Shown here: piece by piece, positions 1-15,989 of the stretch
How the letters are laid out: each line of letters opens with the position of its first letter
How positions within the stretch are numbered: position 1 is the stretch's first letter
Assembly: GCF_016906535.1 (NCBI RefSeq)
Contig: NC_057384.1
Span: forward strand, 1,364,001-1,428,000
Reading direction: 5' to 3'
From: Rhizoctonia solani
Lineage: Eukaryota; Basidiomycota; Agaricomycetes; Cantharellales; Ceratobasidiaceae
Length of the DNA stretch: 64,000 bases
Notes under the pieces: model-generated
Database searches by the model: none
What the model saw: the letters and a program-made list of their open reading frames with translations, nothing else
Told to the model about the DNA's origin: nothing
Translations under genes and position numbers: made by a program

Positions 1-149
1 AACAAAACCTTCCGCATTTGTACTCAATCGTGTCTGTTCACAACATGAGGGTGTGTTCAAGTGTCACCAATCGTGCAATTACCAACTGTCCTAGCTATAA
101 AGGTGTCAGTCAAGGTGCTTGCTCCAAGATAGCGGTCAGCAAACTTGCC

Positions 150-720
150 CGAATCTCAACGTGGGTCTGTGGGATAGTAATATTCCGGTTGTTCTATCGA
201 CGAGTATTGTTATGTGACAGACACTAAGAAATAGGCAAACATTATTACTAACCGATTGCCTCACTCCGAAAGCTAATCGCGCCGAGTAGAAGGCCGAGGC
301 TGAAGCTCCCACTAGGGTATATTCCAATACTCGTCATTGAGCCCTCTCTTACAAATCATTTTTACACACCGTTTCCCCCGCTCATGCGTAAAACCTGATA
401 TAAGGGTGCTGAAATGAATGTCCATGGTGCATGAGTATGATTTACAATTACCTTCCAAGCGGTAGGATCTGAGGATCATGAATCAGTTGATGACAGATCA
501 GGTTTGGCCCCTCATTACAATTTTCCGTATAGCTATAACTCACAAAGGTCCTTGTATAACTCATGAGGATCCGCCGACACAAAGGACAAAAGCAAAGTCG
601 TATCTCGAGTTAAGTCATACGGGCGCGTGTAAAAGAGGAGCCTCCGAGCAATGCTTGGTAGAGAAGACATGGATTCTCTAGACTAGCCCGAGCGAGGCCA
701 AATTCTTTATGTCCCCGGCA
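150..720 (+). repeat. Diverged direct repeat, copy 1
   Basis: Collinear short matches to 2,008-2,500. Examples are CTCAACGT followed by GTTGTTCT, TGCGTAAAACCT, CCTTCCAAGCGGTAGGATCT (CCTTCCACGCGATAGGATCT in copy 2), and TCTCGAGT followed by GGTGTAAAAGA-type sequence. The offset drifts from about 1858 to 1809, as expected for an old duplication with indels. No coding potential is shared. Confidence 0.45.
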
Positions 721-2007
721 CTCGAGTAGTGATATAAATTATTATTTGCACATATAGAGCCTAATATACAGAGCCTCTGATCGGATAGCGTGAGCGGTGA
801 CCTTGAATGAGGAAACTTCGAGAGTTTTTAGGGGTACGTAAACGGAGACCTGCTTGTGAGAAAGTAGATGGCCTGATAGCAAGTCCACTAGCCGGATCCC
901 GGTAACCTGGACCCCGTGATATCTCCATGCGAAGAACCATCTGGCCGCTAGTTCTATGTGATCTTCGTTGAGATAAACTTTATCAATATCATCGATCAAG
1001 GTAAGTTACCACATGGAGGTCTCGGAGAGTTCAATTTCCTCGAGTGCACCATGGCGGAACTAGCAAAATAGACTGCTTTTGAATAAGGAACTTATTAAGT
1101 GCTTTCTGTATGCTGTCTGCTACGCATAGTAATAACCCCGCGAAGGGAAAGAGTCATGTATACAGTCATCATTGAGATGCCATAATGTCTCATTGCGTGG
1201 ATCACTATGGTGCCTGATATCCCAGATTTTATTGATAGAATCAAACCTAGAAACAGCATGGAAGAGGAATGGACTTATTACCAAAGCATTCAAAGTCGAA
1301 ATACAATTGTGTAATTGTGTGGTAATTCAGTTTAGTCCTTGGTCAGCTTCAATTTCTGACCCTCGTTCTTATCTTCGAACAAGTGGAACCTATTGTCGTT
1401 TGGGGAATTGAGAAGTGTCGAGAGGTTCCAATTTCCCAAGAAGTTTTCAACCTCGCCTCGGATAAGTTCAGTTTCTGGAGAATTATGCTTAGCTGGGTAG
1501 ACCAAAGGTACGTCGTGCCGATAGGCTTACCCCTATAACCTGAATACGCATATACGTGTAACTGGGTCAAGGAATTAAGTAGCGATAAATCCTAAGCAGA
1601 GGTATCATCTCACATCAGGTGTAAACTTGACCGTTGCCGTCCCACCATTGCTAAGAAGTGAGTAGCGTCAGCCCTTTCCCCGGTAGGGTCGAATGTCACT
1701 TACTTAACCCTCGGCCAACAAATAATCGGCAGGAAGCTGGAAGTATGGACATCTAGAGATCCGATCGATATATCCTTTTGGTCCCCCGTATCGTTAACGG
1801 CTTTGAGAGGCCCGTCTGCTAGAATGGGCTTCCCGCTAGGTTCACTCCAATGAGTAAATCCTTCGTTGTTTGTGGTCAGCCTTGTCTGATAATGTTGGCA
1901 TGAGTGCTGGAGAAGTTGAGGTTAATTGGTGGCGGATTACTGATTGTCCAAGCTAAAGAGGAACCTGAGTTAACGTAAGTAGCGGAATGATTTTATAAGC
2001 ACGTACC

Positions 2008-2500
2008 CCTAGCTCAACGTAAGTCTCGGGGATGGTAAGATTAGTGTTGTTCTGCAAAGAATTTCGTTAATCAGCTCACGCGACAAGAAGACAAAAACAC
2101 ACGATTTGAGTAACCCCAAAAGCAAGTCTTGCTGAATAATTGGCCACTGCGCTTGTTCCAACTAGTAGGATTGAGCACGGGTATCAATAATATGTGTAGT
2201 TACTACTCACCATGTCCACCACTAATGCGTAAAACCTACCAGTTGGTTAGAGAAAGCACATAGCGTTATTAATTAATATACCTTCCACGCGATAGGATCT
2301 ATATTTTCAAGGGAATAAGATTTTAGAAGCACATAAACAACTCAATCCTCACATATATCTCTATATAACTCTTCAGTTCGTGGCGGCATGAATGACAGTA
2401 GCAACGTGGTGTCTCGAGTCAGATCATGGGGGTAGGTGTAAAAGACAAGTCTACGGGCAATTTTAGTGAGTATACTCATGGTCGGGGAAGAACAAGGTGA
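2008..2500 (+). repeat. Diverged direct repeat, copy 2
   Basis: Second copy of the block at 150-720, recognised by the same motifs in the same order with many substitutions and small gaps. Confidence 0.45.
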
Positions 2501-3784
2501 TCTGTATACCCTGCGCAAGGTTTTGTACTGTCGTCAAGTCGTCAGGGAAGCTTTACATTGTATTTGTCTTGATCCATAGTAAACGGGAACACTCGAGAGC
2601 ACCATTTCCTAGTACAGACGAAGGTTCAATAACTCGGACCGAAGGTTTGTACCCAAAGCACCCCTTCTATTCGCTGGAAGTTATTCCATCGGCCAAAAGT
2701 TATTATTGCAGATCTGATCTGCTACATCTGGAAACAGGCGCAAGAAAGTCGAATACATTGAAACGATGCTATGTGGTCTGGGGCATATTGATCATGACCG
2801 AAGCTTTGTATACGTATCGAGGAAAGAGCGAAACCATCTGCTGATTGGATCACTGACTCTTTGATCGCAGGCAGTTACCCGGCCGCTCATCCACACTCTT
2901 CCGGTCCGATAGAAGGATAATTATGTACACCATGGGAGTACAGCTCGTGGGAGTTCTTGATTGGCTGTGAAAATAAGATAGCCGGGTTGACTTTGCGCAT
3001 CAAACGATCGTCCATTCATAGTGCTATCGTAGCAAAGGAGTACGGGGTTAAGGGATTTTGAAAGGCCCGCAAATAGTGCAGAGTTGCAAGATAGATAGGC
3101 AATTTGAATATTGAACATTGGCTTCATGAGTTTGACTCATGGTATACCAATCTTCGATGCCGTGTGTTGCTCGATTGAGAGCCTTCGGTCAAGGAACGCA
3201 CTATTGATATGGGCATGCTTGGTACTTATGCCCAGTAGACATGAGTACCATTGATTTTGTTAAAACAAGTCGATCAACAGTTCACGATAAGAAGGATATG
3301 GGGTGGCATTTGGGCGCAGGCCAAATTTGCATGGTGCGATTGTCTCCACCCATTCTCCGCACGAACAACGACGATTGAGGCCGGGATGGAACTGGGTAAA
3401 GTACTCTCCGTTGTGACCGTGTCTAGTGATGGATTGGACAAGGTGGCATTTGAGTTCCTTTCCGAGACCGCTTTTGTTGAATATGGGATGTAATTTAAGA
3501 GCCTTCCTTTAAGGAATGTAAATGCCCGAGTTGAATCTGCAGGCTACGCTCACGTGTATGTGTCGTCCTCTTCGGAGTGACATAGTATATGTCATATACC
3601 CATGCTCACGTGATTGGTGCTGTTCCCTAAGTCAACCTTCCCCAGGGTTCAAATTGGGATGCATCGAGACACTGCTTTAAAAGTAGGCCAACTATTATTT
3701 ATAACAGCGTTGAATTGAAGTAAACATAACTAGTTGCGCGATAAGCCATTAACTTAGGTCAGTTCCAATCGATACACGCCACCC

Positions 3785-5303
3785 CTTGAATCATGGGAAA
3801 GTCTGGACGCCAAACTCGAAAACATGGTTTCGGCCTACCTTGAATCTTGCTCAATCCTGGGTGCACATGTAGTGGATCTCAACGAGACAAACAGTGCGCT
3901 TCAGAAGATTGAGTACCGGTTTAACACCTTTCGCACTCTAATGCGAAAACTTGATCCTGCACGCCTAGCCCTCCTAAGAATACGAGATGAATACAGGTCA
4001 AAAATATTGTCACTTCCGGATGAGATTCTCGTCATCTTATTTCACTCTCTCGTTTATGATGCTATTTACAGCACACCATCTTCGCTCAATCATTCTATTC
4101 GAAGCATATATTGCTCTTTGCACACCCTCATTAGTGTTTGTTCAGCCTGGCGCCGCGTCGGGCTCTCTTATGGCCCTCCATAGCCATTGATACCCATACT
4201 TGAAGACGAACGTACGGATTGGATGTGTGGTGCAATAGATCGGAGCGTCGAGAGGGCCCAGGGTTCCCAGCTGAAACTTGCTGGTAATTTGAGCAATTTT
4301 TCACTCGACAAAACCTTGATAACTATAGAGAAACTTGATGACCGCTTCAACGCTACTAATATTTAGTGAGGAAACCATGATGTTATTAAACGTGTTATCG
4401 AGACCTTGTTGAATCGGAACCAACCCGGGAGCATCAATAGCTTGTCAATGTGCAGGTCAAGTCGTAATCATTTCCCTCCCCAAACCTTGTGTTATCTGTT
4501 TGATTTATATTCCGAAGAACACGAACCATTTGCCAATCACGCTCCATCCACACATCGCGGATCCCCGACCTGAACCTTCATTGGGGCGCAATGCACTTTG
4601 AAGGGCTCGTCGAACTAATAATACAGCAATCGAGTCTAAAGCGGTGGATGAATTTTTACTGGCTCCTACTTCGGCACCCAACCTACGAATACTAGAAATA
4701 ATATCAATCGATATTGACCTGTATGATGAGGATGCATCGCAGAACGGTTCGGCCGAGTCTCATCTCACCATTCTTTTCCCTGGTCTAGACACATTTTATC
4801 TTCAAGACTTGTACAAAGACAACTTCTTATTTGTACCTGACTCAGTGTTACCAAGACCATATCGTCTAGTATGCAGCCATACAACGCCAGGGTGCTCCCC
4901 CCCCCCCCCCGATGAACCCGCGGGCGAAGCATGGGATGATAGCTTAGAGTTTGAGACTACAAATGTTGATATGCTCATGATCACGTCCAACTCCATTAAT
5001 GGTCGGACTCTTGGTTCCCTCTTGGAAACGATGCCCTCCGTGAAACCCCTTTACTTGGATAATTATCTCCTTACCCAGAAGGTTTTGGAGGCCCTGGTAC
5101 GACCTGCAGAGACTTTTATGAAGAGCAGTCGCATTTTATTTCCGAGACTCCGGACCATTTACATCTCTAGAGGTTTTGCAGTTGATACACTAGAATTGAC
5201 ATTCCTTAAAAATGTCGTGATCAGTCACGAAATCCAGGAGCTAGGGCTTGGGGGGCATCTGCGTATGCAAGAAAACCATGGGGATATGATTCCTTTTCAA
5301 TAA
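3785..5303 (+). pseudogene. Broken F-box/LRR-like gene
   Basis: This is a decayed paralogue of the intact F-box gene on the opposite strand at 5,676-7,370. The frame at 3,794-4,183 matches its N-terminus (an F-box-like LPDEILVILF and a CSAWRRVGLSYG motif). It ends at a TAG at 4,165 where the paralogue has the Trp of FWSLIP, and the matching frame continues beyond the stop. Further stops and frameshifts lie at 4,364-4,640. A 219-codon frame (4,644-5,303) matches the C-terminal half (TFYLQDLYKDN versus YLYLQDLYKDT; HEIQELGL in both). No start codon lies between the upstream stop at 3,755 and the conserved region, so the first exon is lost or moved. A run of C residues near 4,898-4,909 is a likely slippage site. 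It could express a truncated F-box, but most probably it is dead. Confidence 0.8.
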
Positions 5304-5675
5304 ACGGGCATCAATAAAGATATGGATTTTTTGGTGGGGTGGCTTAAATATAGTGTCTCTAAACTTACTTTCATGATGTGTGGAAGTTATGATAATTTCA
5401 AGATTTGGAAGAACGGAGGTTACATATGGTTATAAAACGTATGAAACCGAACATAGTAGGAGTCAGGTTTTCAAGCTATAGCATACGCTGGTAGTCAAGC
5501 ACGTATAGATAGACACGACATTCAATAGGATCGGTTCTACTCTACAGGATATGCAGCCTTTCTACATGGGATAAAGATTCGATTAATACTCAAACAGACC
5601 TTATGTATGATGTAACGGACATATGCTGTAGCCACACCACCGATGCCAGCAATAACAATTCTAAGTCAAGCATGT
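5304..5675. other. Intergenic spacer between convergent F-box gene and pseudogene
   Basis: This is the convergent 3' spacer of the two F-box paralogues. I see no gene or obvious repeat. Confidence 0.5.
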
Positions 5676-7370
5676 CTACCACAGCCTCCATTCGTCACTA
5701 CGAAAATCTGGCTCCAAGAGTTCTTCAGCGCAGACGGAGGCACGAAATCTAGGGACGATTGATTGGAGCCAGCTCTGAATCGGCGCCGCCCTGGGATCTT
5801 CAAATCCATAGGTTCTCGGAGTGTTGTCCCTTTTATCAGAAGTCGACGGTGTGGTAAATAGCACACTGAGTCCAAGTTCTTGAATTTCGTGACTAGCAAC
5901 CATGTCTCTAAATGCAGTTGAATCCGCAATATCATCAATACTGCAAGAAGTTAAGTAAAGCTTCTGGAGTTTTGGAAATCTAAATGCATTGTCGTCTGTG
6001 TGGTCATCTGGGAGTCTTGTTAATGCTTTCAATGTCTTGTTAGTAAGATGAGAATCGTTGATATATAGTTCTTTCAGAGTGGGCATTGTTCTAAGCAAGG
6101 GGCGGAAATTGTCGGAGTGAATTGGGTTATCATTGAGCATCAAGGCGTCAACGCCCAAGTCGTGCAGGTCAAGTGTTTCAGGTCCTGTGTAGACCTCTCC
6201 ATTTGGGGTGTTGATGTAGAAGTACTTGCGCGATGCATAGCTTAAAACAGTTCTGTAGTTTCCGTCGCCAATTGACCGCAGTAGAAACTCGAGAGTATCC
6301 TTGTACAAGTCTTGAAGGTAAAGATAGCCCAGCATGGGAAGCGAAATTGGAAGATTAGGACGGTCGAGCCGTGAGATGGTGGGTGGGTTGTGAACAGCAG
6401 CAACGCGTATGATATACAAGTTACGTAGTTTGGGTGCTGAAGCGATAGTAACCAAAAACTCCGTTAGGCTGGCTTCTTCGAGCGCGATGTGCTGTATCCT
6501 TAATTCCACGAGACCTGTGAGGGTTAAGTTACTCCAATGAAGATTTAAACCAGCGATTCGCAGAACACTGAGCGAATCAGCGAAACGGCTCAACATCTCA
6601 TCCTCAACAGAGAGTCTGGGAAAGAGATATTCTGAAGTTCGAAATGATAATGGTAGCACAGGCCGGTGACATAATGATAGTTCCTCGAGTCGACCTGGCC
6701 GATTGCACTTTAAAAAGGCGGCAACAGCATTGCGCATAGACTGCGACCTTGGAGCTAACCGTTCTGTGTAAAGGTTGACAGATCGAAAACGAGGGCCGTT
6801 AGAATCTATGCCGTGGCGGATAAACATAGAAGCCGTTGTGTTGCCCACCACCCCAGCAAGATGAAGCCTGGCCTCTTGGGACCTCACCAGAGTGTATTCA
6901 ATTGCTTGCCCAGCCGACCTTGTATTCATCAACGGTATTAAGGACCAAAATTTTCCATAAGAGAGCCCGGCTCTTCGCCAGACTGTGCAAACAGCGAGGA
7001 GCCTGTGGAGACATTTGTACCTAGCTCGCCCGAGGTTTCCAAGGAACTGGTCGTGAGAGTCAGCATCTTTGACTGCTAGCCAAAATATTTCAGCTAGAAT
7101 TTCCTCGGGAAGGTTGCACGCTGTCCCTAAAAGTTTGTTTCGGGCTCGTATCAAGGAGAAACGAGAGTAACTAAGCCGTTGTATGTGACAAGTCTGAAAG
7201 TTTTCAAGGCGCTTTAGTAGAGAAGATGCTATTCCGGCGGGAGGAATATCAGGCGGATGCGTTGTACTTAGAGATTCTAAGGCTTGACATGCGTTGAGAT
7301 ATGATCCAAGAACGCATTCGAGTTGAGCATCTATTCTCTCCCATTCTGTCATAGCTTTGGATAACGACAT
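5676..7370 (-). CDS. F-box domain protein with LRR-like C-terminal region
   Basis: A single-exon 564-aa protein. An F-box-like segment lies at about residues 86-140, with NLPEEILAEIF and then CTVWRRAGLSYGKFWSLI, the usual arrangement in basidiomycete F-box-like proteins. Residues ~200-500 contain irregular leucine-rich stretches (LRIAGLNLHWSNLTLTGL, LKELYINDSHLTNKTLKAL, LQKLYLTSC) suggesting a diverged LRR solenoid. F-box proteins of this type are expected to dock substrates to SCF (SKP1-cullin) ubiquitin ligases, and the leucine-rich part would bind the target, which cannot be named. The start Met at 7,370 is the first in frame and precedes a conserved N-terminal helix shared with the neighbouring pseudogene. 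Such genes are hugely expanded in these fungi, so a specific function cannot be inferred. Confidence 0.85.
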   Translation of the reverse strand: MSLSKAMTEWERIDAQLECVLGSYLNACQALESLSTTHPPDIPPAGIASSLLKRLENFQTCHIQRLSYSRFSLIRARNKLLGTACNLPEEILAEIFWLAVKDADSHDQFLGNLGRARYKCLHRLLAVCTVWRRAGLSYGKFWSLIPLMNTRSAGQAIEYTLVRSQEARLHLAGVVGNTTASMFIRHGIDSNGPRFRSVNLYTERLAPRSQSMRNAVAAFLKCNRPGRLEELSLCHRPVLPLSFRTSEYLFPRLSVEDEMLSRFADSLSVLRIAGLNLHWSNLTLTGLVELRIQHIALEEASLTEFLVTIASAPKLRNLYIIRVAAVHNPPTISRLDRPNLPISLPMLGYLYLQDLYKDTLEFLLRSIGDGNYRTVLSYASRKYFYINTPNGEVYTGPETLDLHDLGVDALMLNDNPIHSDNFRPLLRTMPTLKELYINDSHLTNKTLKALTRLPDDHTDDNAFRFPKLQKLYLTSCSIDDIADSTAFRDMVASHEIQELGLSVLFTTPSTSDKRDNTPRTYGFEDPRAAPIQSWLQSIVPRFRASVCAEELLEPDFRSDEWRLW

Positions 7371-8844
7371 CTTTTGGAATAGAACTAGAAAATCGATGCA
7401 TTGATGTTGGCCTCCATAGCACCTTTATCGACAGAAATCGGGACACTTACATTAATATTGTTGATATGGTGGTAAAGTCGGCGTCGAGTGGGAAAGACAC
7501 GTGGCACAGATAAAATAATGTGTTTCCACCTACCACCCTTGTATGTAAGAGGCGCATGGAGATCAGTACTCTAACTTTGGTTAGGACGTCAAGCATCGTT
7601 GCACACTGAGAATTTGACGCCCAGTTCACTCTTTAAGTTAGCCTCAAAGTACATTGAAATATTACCAACCTTATGCGCGGGTCCTAAGAGCCCAGTTTGA
7701 ATCGTAGACTAAGCTTCACTTGGATTGGTTCGCCCTCAAGGCAATAACAACAAATATGGCGGCATCTTCTCACGTGATTGTGTTCTCCTTTTCTCTCTTT
7801 CTCGTGTCCCCTGTCTCTGTGTCTTGCCTTGTAGCTCTGACGGTTCGGTTCTGTTTTTGTGAGCGGTTTGCCTAGTTCGCATGTAGCTCCCGTATTGTTT
7901 ATATATGGAAATGTATCAAAAAAATATCTTCTCACGTGATCGGCTGGTCCTGCCAGCGACGTGAGGGAGTGAAGATGAAAAGGCCAATAAGTGAGATATA
8001 AATAAAAGAGACTAACCAGTAAGCAATACATTTCTTGTGATGGTGCTAGCGCGCTACGTACCTAACAAAGCCCTCTAGATACTATGAGCCAAACCGGGCA
8101 CACACTGAGCGTGGTCGAATCTGTTCCTAAAGAGATTGTGGTATTACATCGTAAACGAATTCTCAATTGTGCGGGTAACGCGTGAGCGTCATTGATTTGA
8201 GCTCACGTGGCTCAATCTTTTTGGGCGCAAGTGTACATTGGCCTTGATTTCAGTTCAATTCCTACTTAAATACACATTCTTATTTTCAGTATTTTAACCT
8301 TGTACAGTGTCACAGTATTGCAGAACAGGCTCTATCTCTCACACAAGCTTTATATGATGTCAACGAGGCTGATACCAGTTTATCCTGATACCTGAGCAGT
8401 TCGCCTGGACACTTAACCTCGAGTTCGAAGTAAACGACCAGTCTGTCTGGCATGCTGAGTGACCATTGTTTCCCGAGCCTACTTCCCTATGCAACTTTGT
8501 TATTGCTTAGCCGAGCTCCCAGCTGAAGCGAAAGACTCTTACTGCATACGCTGATTAATATGCTAAGAGGCTGGGCAAAGGCTTCGGATAATTGTTTTCT
8601 TAACTATTCAGGCTTCCCGACAAATATCCACACACGTGGGTCTATGGGAGAACGATAGACAGCGCCCAGAACATGTAACAGTTGTAATGGTAACACGAGG
8701 TGGAGGTCACGACTCAAGAGCAATGGGCCAAATCCTTACTCATCCACGATCAAGCACGTCATGATGGGAGTACCATATGGACTTTCCCAGATTCATACTC
8801 TCTTCTGCAAATTACCTAGAACTTTCGTCAGCTGAATAACAACT
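7371..8844. other. Divergent intergenic region (F-box gene and OYE-A promoters)
   Basis: The short frames in this spacer look spurious. It holds two copies of CTTCTCACGTGAT (near 7,768 and 7,930), an E-box-type CACGTG palindrome that could be a regulatory site, and the right half of a MITE-like repeat at 8,234-8,309. It separates the divergent F-box and OYE-A genes. Confidence 0.45.
8234..8309 (+). repeat. Partial copy of 220-bp MITE-like element (right half)
   Basis: Matches the right end of the elements at 13,804 and 22,679, from the TTGATTTCAG...CAATTC block through a CTTATTTTCAG block to the terminal CCTTGTACAGTG. The matching left half is not convincing; a CACTG near 8,100 is only a weak candidate. 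Confidence 0.6.
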
Positions 8845-10569
<1,725 letters not shown>

Positions 10570-11429
10570 TGATAGCCAAGTGGCCGAATGATCATTGCAT
10601 TTATGAATTTGGAGCTTTAGAGCTTATTTGGTTAAGGAATACACATTCATCTCGCCTCTACAAAATTTGGGCACCTTTTTGGTAGGTAACTCGTGAGACA
10701 AGTTAGAGTTGCATTGGCCCGAAGGTCCAGCCTCATACACATTGTACGGACAAATGAAATCGAGAAACTGGGAGGATACTATTTCGAATTTGCAGTAACA
10801 TACATATCTGTACCTGGTTATGAATTGGTTATAAATGGGTTGTTGGTCCATCGGTATCACCATCATCGGTATATATTAGGAACACAGTAACCCAGCGCTG
10901 GCTTGTGTGCGATCGATTTATCTTGAGCTAGTTTCCAAAAAGCCTCCAGCAGTTATTTGCTCTCACACCGTGTAACTCTGTTGCCGACGAGTAAGAATTA
11001 GCCATGCGTAAGAGTTTAGGGGCTGTGACGTCAATTTGAAGCCAAAAAAAGATCCGCGGTGGCGGTGTACCAGTGTGAACTCGGCCAAACGGTGCAACCA
11101 CCGAAATAAATAAACGCGCTTTGTAATTGCACGCACCGTGTCTGAATAGCTTCAGGTCAGCATACTATGTCAGCATCTCCATCGCAGAGAACATATTTCA
11201 GGCAGCGTTTTTTCTTTCGCTCCAATTGGAAATTGGGTGGAGGTCCCGGCTTGCTGAGTAAAGCTTTCTAGTAATTACCTGAATTTATCCGCTCGATCGA
11301 GAGGTCTGCCTTTGTAAACCCCTCCACCTTCATTTCATCACATCAAGTATAAAAGCCTCTTCTCAAGTCGGCTCCTAACACCATTCATTAGTTCCTGCCT
11401 ATTGCTCTATTCTTACTACCATCATCGAT
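10570..11429. other. OYE-A/OYE-B intergenic spacer
   Basis: Holds the OYE-A 3' end and the OYE-B promoter. A CAAGTATAAAAGCC TATA-like element lies near 11,345, about 85 nt before the OYE-B ATG. No other gene is seen. Confidence 0.5.
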
Positions 11430-13054
<1,625 letters not shown>

Positions 13055-13803
13055 AGGGGGAACGACCTGTAGATGTTATATTTATAGATATTCAAGACGC
13101 ATGCATTTGGTTATTAGAATCCCAGAATTATATTCTTGACTTGGAAATATATCGAGATCGATAAATCGGCCGCGGGGTACACAGCCAGTGGTGTGACTAG
13201 CTGGAATCGGTGCTTACGCAAAAATTCGTATGCATTTGTTTGCGACTGCACCACTCGCAAGCCTGCTTGACATGCTCAGTATTTTTTGTCCCTCTCTAGG
13301 CACAAATGGAGTTCGGGCCACTCAGCCCACAAGTCGTGCTTGTGTCTCAAAGCCCCAGGCTCACGCCTGTCACCGCTGCGTGACCCGGGCTCTACGGGGT
13401 CCTCTGGTTTTGGAAACCTCCTCGTTAGGATTCGACGGATCCGGGTTGTTTGGCGAAGCACTTGGTAGCACTCCGCGAGCACTTCTGAGCGGCATACCGA
13501 ACGTTCCGAAGTGCTCGCCGACACAAAGGCCGCACTCTGTATACGTATTCCTGGCAAGATTGGGCCAGTAGCTACATGAACCCGTGTCTCCAGCTCACCT
13601 CTGGCCGTCAAGCTACGGATTTTGTACTTCTGGGTGTTGATATTTTGTAAAATCTATACGTCACGCGGGTTGTCTGTGGTTTAAAATTTTGGAACCATAT
13701 AACCTACAGGAGCAATAGAGAAACAATTCGGGGTCAGCGAAATTCACATGCCTGTGCAAATTGTGGCAACTCATGGTCAGGGTTGATGTTGCCGTAGGCT
13801 TTA
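13055..13803. other. OYE-B/OYE-C spacer with GC-rich block and inverted repeat
   Basis: Around 13,300-13,570 the sequence is GC-rich and open on both strands (113 and 111 codons), with no protein I recognise. A perfect 10-bp inverted repeat, CGAGCACTTC (13,476-13,485) and GAAGTGCTCG (13,508-13,517), lies inside and could form a hairpin. Confidence 0.4.
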
Positions 13804-14023
13804 CACTGTGGTGTGATAAGATCCTGAAAATCAGTACATTAGTAAAAGTTTCCTTTTTTCAGTAGGATATGGCCTGAAAATTACAATGTTAGTATGCCTC
13901 CCTCAGCATGAATCAGACTATGGAAGAATTGATACCTAAAATTAGTATGTATTGGCCATGATTTCAGCTCAATTTTCACTTAAACACACGCACTGATTTT
14001 CAGCATTATAACCTTGTACAGTG
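13804..14023 (+). mobile_element. 220-bp MITE-like element, copy 1 (TSD TTA)
   Basis: Ends in CACTGT...ACAGTG and is flanked by the direct repeat TTA (13,801-13,803 and 14,024-14,026). Sub-terminal CTGAAAATCAG near the left end is mirrored by CTGATTTTCAG near the right end. Same length as the copy at 22,679-22,898, with about 9 mismatches. It has no coding capacity. The CACTG ends and 3-bp duplication resemble CACTA-type (CMC/EnSpm) transposons. It lies about 350 bp upstream of OYE-C. Confidence 0.82.
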
Positions 14024-14372
14024 TTAATGTCATCTTAAATGCCACAGTAGCAGTGTTCGAAGATCTGATTAATGGATCTATGACCAGCAGCCCAGCATTT
14101 GCACATCACTCATCGAAATTGCTTCATCGCAAGCACCAGGATCGATTACAATTACGCCACTTTCACGACGTGCTGAATAAAAGAAGCTCTATCGGTTACT
14201 GATCCGGTGTGTTTGGGTACTTCTTAGGTCCCGTCTTTATAAGTACCTCCACCGTACCTCCACCTTGCATTTCATAAGTAGTCGTATAAATTAAGATAAT
14301 CCTCAAGCGGCTCAGAACAATAATTTGCTGCTCAGCGCTATTGTAAATTAGGTCACTTAAATCTACTCTATC

Positions 14373-15989
<1,617 letters not shown>

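Larger units (their letters stand above)
1..3757. other. Gene-poor 5' region with a diverged internal duplication
   Basis: No reading frame here exceeds ~115 codons, and none shows a recognisable motif, clean splice sites or a paralogue elsewhere in the window. The only structure I see is a weak duplication: blocks near 155, 385, 451 and 603 recur in the same order near 2013, 2225, 2281 and 2412. No gene is called. Confidence 0.5.

Noticed and set aside
1..3500. Several 60-115-codon frames on both strands
   Set aside because: No motif, no paralogue, no good splice context, and lengths expected by chance.
13230..13611. Overlapping 113- and 111-codon frames on opposite strands between OYE-B and OYE-C
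   Set aside because: GC-rich sequence opens several frames at once; neither product looks like a protein I recognise.
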